Origin: JAAOZP01 sp964616835
GTDB lineage: Archaea; Thermoproteota; EX4484-205; JAAOZP01
Direction of reading: 5' to 3'
Assembly: GCA_964616835.1 (NCBI GenBank)
Contig: CAZTSG010000006.1
Coordinates: 1 to 41,654, forward strand
DNA: 41,654 bases
Below the pieces are notes generated by a model, which ran no database searches, was not told where the DNA came from, and saw only the letters and a program-made list of their open reading frames with translations. Positions 39,739 to 41,654 of the stretch are shown piece by piece. Within the stretch, counting starts at the first letter, position 1. Every line of letters begins with the position of its first letter. The translations under genes were made by a program, and so were the position numbers.

Positions 39739-40161
39739 TTAAAAAATATTGTTTAAATAGTCTAGAGTTTCGAAGCCGCAAGGTTCGAAAAGCACCTCAT
39801 CCGCAGCCCCCATGATTAAACGAGCACTTTCTTCGCACTTATCCCAAGGAGTTTTAGCATACTTCTCCAGCAGGTTTTTCTTCACGCTTATGACGATGCT
39901 TCCCCTCCCATTGCTGAACCTGGCTGATAGTCCACCGCCCTCGTGTAGAATTATGTTTTCGCCTACTACTATCCTCAGCCCGTCGACCGCGCAGACATAT
40001 GGTTTCCTCATTACAGTGAATACTTCGCAAGAATTAGGCATACCTATGATGCTCCCAGCCTTAAGACCCATTTTTAACCCTAGGACTAGGAAAGGACCCA
40101 GGTGGCCATGTAGGCTAACAGCCTTATCGAGAACATCTTTCTCAATGATTGTCAAAGTCAT
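39739..40161 (-). CDS. FmdE-domain protein
   Basis: This 140-residue protein has the signature HGHLGPFLVLGLKMG at residues 18-32. A cysteine (NSCEVFTV) and CAVDGLRIVVGENIILHEGGGLSARF follow, as in FmdE (formylmethanofuran dehydrogenase subunit E-like) domains. It lacks the C-terminal zinc-finger of longer members. There is no other methanofuran gene nearby, so it is not evidence of methanogenesis. Its ATG overlaps the stop of the S-component-like gene by four bases, which points to a joint function. Confidence 0.85.
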   Translation of the reverse strand: MTLTIIEKDVLDKAVSLHGHLGPFLVLGLKMGLKAGSIIGMPNSCEVFTVMRKPYVCAVDGLRIVVGENIILHEGGGLSARFSNGRGSIVISVKKNLLEKYAKTPWDKCEESARLIMGAADEVLFEPCGFETLDYLNNIF

Positions 40162-40697
40162 TTCTTTCGCATCCCCCTAGCCTCTAGGCTTAGCGTGAGG
40201 ACTACTCCCAAAAGCCAGCCTACTATGCCACCAGCCATGTGTAGTATAACCCAGCCTACTACTCCACCCCATTTAGCTAATTTGGGAGCTTCCATGAAGA
40301 AAGTCCCTATTATGAAACCGGCTACTGCAGCCGAAACCGTTGAGACAATTGCTAAGAGTATTGCTCCAACGAGCTTTTTACTAAAACAATTCTCGTAACG
40401 GAATACGAATGTTAATAAGTCGAAAACTACGCTGGCCGCCGTAAACCCTAAGAAGTGTACAGCACCCGGTCTTAAAACGAAATTCAAAACTGTCGCCACG
40501 AAGCCTACTGCACTCGCCGTTCCGAGCTTTCTCACCCACCAAACGGCTAGAATAAGAGACATGAATCCTATCATGTCGCAGAAAACAGGTATGCCGAAAG
40601 TTGTGAATATTACCGGCGCAACGGTAGCGTTCAATATGCCCCAGAGTGCTGCGAAAAGCGCTATCGCAACAATATCACGGATACTAAGGTAGGCCAT
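40158..40697 (-). CDS. Membrane protein resembling an ECF transporter S component
   Basis: I use the ATG at 40697 (MAYLSIRDIVAIALFAALWG) because GGAGG lies 9-13 bases upstream and a TATA box at 40741-40752 is then 44-55 bases away; the frame also opens at 40775. The 179-residue product has about six TM segments and a Gly/Ala-rich pattern like small-substrate ECF S components. No EcfA or EcfT gene is in the window. The translational coupling to an FmdE-domain gene suggests uptake of a metal or cofactor precursor (inference). Confidence 0.65.
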   Translation of the reverse strand: MAYLSIRDIVAIALFAALWGILNATVAPVIFTTFGIPVFCDMIGFMSLILAVWWVRKLGTASAVGFVATVLNFVLRPGAVHFLGFTAASVVFDLLTFVFRYENCFSKKLVGAILLAIVSTVSAAVAGFIIGTFFMEAPKLAKWGGVVGWVILHMAGGIVGWLLGVVLTLSLEARGMRKK

Positions 40698-40740
40698 TTT
40701 GCTCCATCCTCCGGTATTACTGGAAACGTTTTTAGTAATA

Positions 40741-40752
40741 CTATTTAAATCT
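40741..40752 (-). promoter_or_regulatory. TATA box for the S-component/FmdE pair
   Basis: The minus strand reads AGATTTAAATAG. It lies inside the longer possible ORF, which supports the shorter start at 40697. Confidence 0.5.
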
Positions 40753-40787
40753 TCATCTATTAGGCTAAGCGACACGAGAAAATAGAG

Positions 40788-41654
40788 TTAACCGCGGATT
40801 TTCCTCCGTAAGACGACTATCACTAGCACTACTACTAAAAATATAATAAATGGCATGCTGTTCCAAACCAGCTCACTTATATTTGGCGAGGATTTTTCAA
40901 ACAAGGCAGTTTCAACAATCGGTGCAACTACTCTTATTGAAGCAGGATTATCCTTTCCAGTGTAAGACCCTGATCCTGATCCTCTCCAGCCAACGAACTC
41001 GTATCCAGGATTTGGCGATGCAGATATCTCTACTAGCGAGTTCTCCTCATACCATCCTGACGAGGGTGAAACAGAGCCTGCATCACTCGGATCAGCCTCC
41101 ACCTTCAAATAGTATTTAACAACGTATGTTGCATTAATGTAACAGGCTTCCTCAAGGATTTTTATCAATCCTTTCCGGCTTGTCGAAACACCAGTGACTG
41201 AAGTCAAGGAGTATTGCTTGCCAATTCCTGCGTATAATGTATCAACCCATTGGAAGGAGTGTGTTGAGCCCAATTCCCATATGAAAATCTTCGGAAGGTC
41301 ATCATAGAAGTACTGGGTTTCATCCACTATTAACACGGGTCCTGAAACGTCCTCATCCAAGCCGCTTGCAGAGAAAACTATTGTCGAAACAGAGGGTTTC
41401 GAAGAGACGCTGACATAGAAAGTGTGCAAAACGTCTGCTATTAGGTTAACCGCAAGATTAAGCGATCCCCCACACCTGTTCTTGAAAACAGGATTATCCC
41501 AGTCATAATTATTATCCATCCAGACGCATGATAAGCCTCCATCCGGGTCAAACGTAGTGTCGAACGCAAGCATTAGAGTAGCATTGTATGCTGAAATTAA
41601 ATCGAGGCTTCCGTCGAAGCTTAAAAACACGTTGAATTCCGCATCGTAATTGTC
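40788..41654 (-). CDS. Surface protein, C-terminal part, runs off the right edge
   Basis: The frame is open to the window end; the GTG at 41630 is only an internal codon. A beta-rich region comes first (GGLSCVWMDNNYDWDN, FWELG-like IFIWELGSTHSFQWV). One repeat of the bacterial/InlB-B type follows (KVEADPSDAGSVSPSSGWYEE through NPGYEFVGWRGSGSG), then a C-terminal TM (about the last 30 residues) and a basic tail RRKIRG. This is the layout of a membrane-anchored surface protein. Ligand and partner are unknown. Confidence 0.7.
   Translation of the reverse strand, partial: DNYDAEFNVFLSFDGSLDLISAYNATLMLAFDTTFDPDGGLSCVWMDNNYDWDNPVFKNRCGGSLNLAVNLIADVLHTFYVSVSSKPSVSTIVFSASGLDEDVSGPVLIVDETQYFYDDLPKIFIWELGSTHSFQWVDTLYAGIGKQYSLTSVTGVSTSRKGLIKILEEACYINATYVVKYYLKVEADPSDAGSVSPSSGWYEENSLVEISASPNPGYEFVGWRGSGSGSYTGKDNPASIRVVAPIVETALFEKSSPNISELVWNSMPFIIFLVVVLVIVVLRRKIRG

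Noticed and set aside
39739..40161. FmdE domain as evidence of methanogenesis
   Set aside because: FmdE domains are widespread outside methanogens, and no other methanofuran gene is present.
1..41654. CRISPR array, rRNA genes or transposase genes
   Set aside because: No regularly spaced repeats, rRNA sequence or transposase motifs were seen on either strand.

Overview
This window is archaeal and most likely from a thermophilic member of the Thermoproteota (crenarchaeal type). The evidence is eukaryote-like ribosomal proteins (L7Ae, L14e, L18e, L19e, L24e, L32e, S4e, S28e), RNA polymerase subunits D and N, the RNase P protein Rpp29, mevalonate-pathway genes, frequent TTG and GTG starts, A/T-rich TATA boxes about 25-40 bases before many starts, and bulge-helix-bulge introns in a tRNA and in cbf5. 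I cannot name a genus. A run of 100 N flanked by a 55-base duplication shows this is a draft scaffold.

Layout. Bases 1-5.5 kb are an A/T-rich accessory region on the minus strand: small membrane proteins (two of them tandem paralogs), a decayed PQQ-propeller gene, a large secreted protein split by an in-frame TAA, and a partial duplication. Bases 5.5-7.0 kb hold the L7Ae-S28e-L24e-adk operon, with an apparent one-base frameshift in L24e. Bases 7.1-9.9 kb hold gltX and fni (type 2 isopentenyl-diphosphate isomerase). Bases 10.0-16.0 kb hold the S13-S4-(S11)-RpoD-L18e-L13-S9-RpoN-S2-MEMO-mevalonate kinase block. S11 is inverted inside this block. Bases 16.1-20.4 kb hold an intron-containing tRNA-Ser(GGA), a cbf5 gene with a 13-nt intron, L14e, cytidylate kinase, a DUF106/EMC3-like membrane protein, SecY and L15. 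Bases 20.5-32.3 kb hold the long L3-to-L30 ribosomal cluster on the minus strand. It is interrupted by a small plus-strand gene between L22 and S19 and by a 626-base decayed spacer between S19 and L2. A SPOUT methyltransferase, a conserved small protein and a plus-strand tRNA-Ser(UGA) follow.

Bases 33.9-35.3 kb, just after that tRNA, look like a graveyard of broken ORFs around one intact retropepsin-like gene. Bases 35.3-41.65 kb are again accessory: membrane proteins, a PIG-V-like glycosyltransferase split by the assembly gap, a membrane-anchored HExxH metalloprotease, a small EamA-like membrane protein, an FmdE-domain protein paired with an S-component-like membrane protein, and the C-terminal part of a surface protein.

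How it works together. The core encodes the translation machinery, the membrane insertion machinery (SecY, EMC3-like), the H/ACA pseudouridine synthase, RNase P protein and nucleotide kinases. The lipid-precursor genes (mvk, fni) follow S2/MEMO. The most unusual features are the inverted rps11 that ends with stop codons overlapping those of rps4, and the cbf5 intron that splits the codon of the catalytic aspartate.
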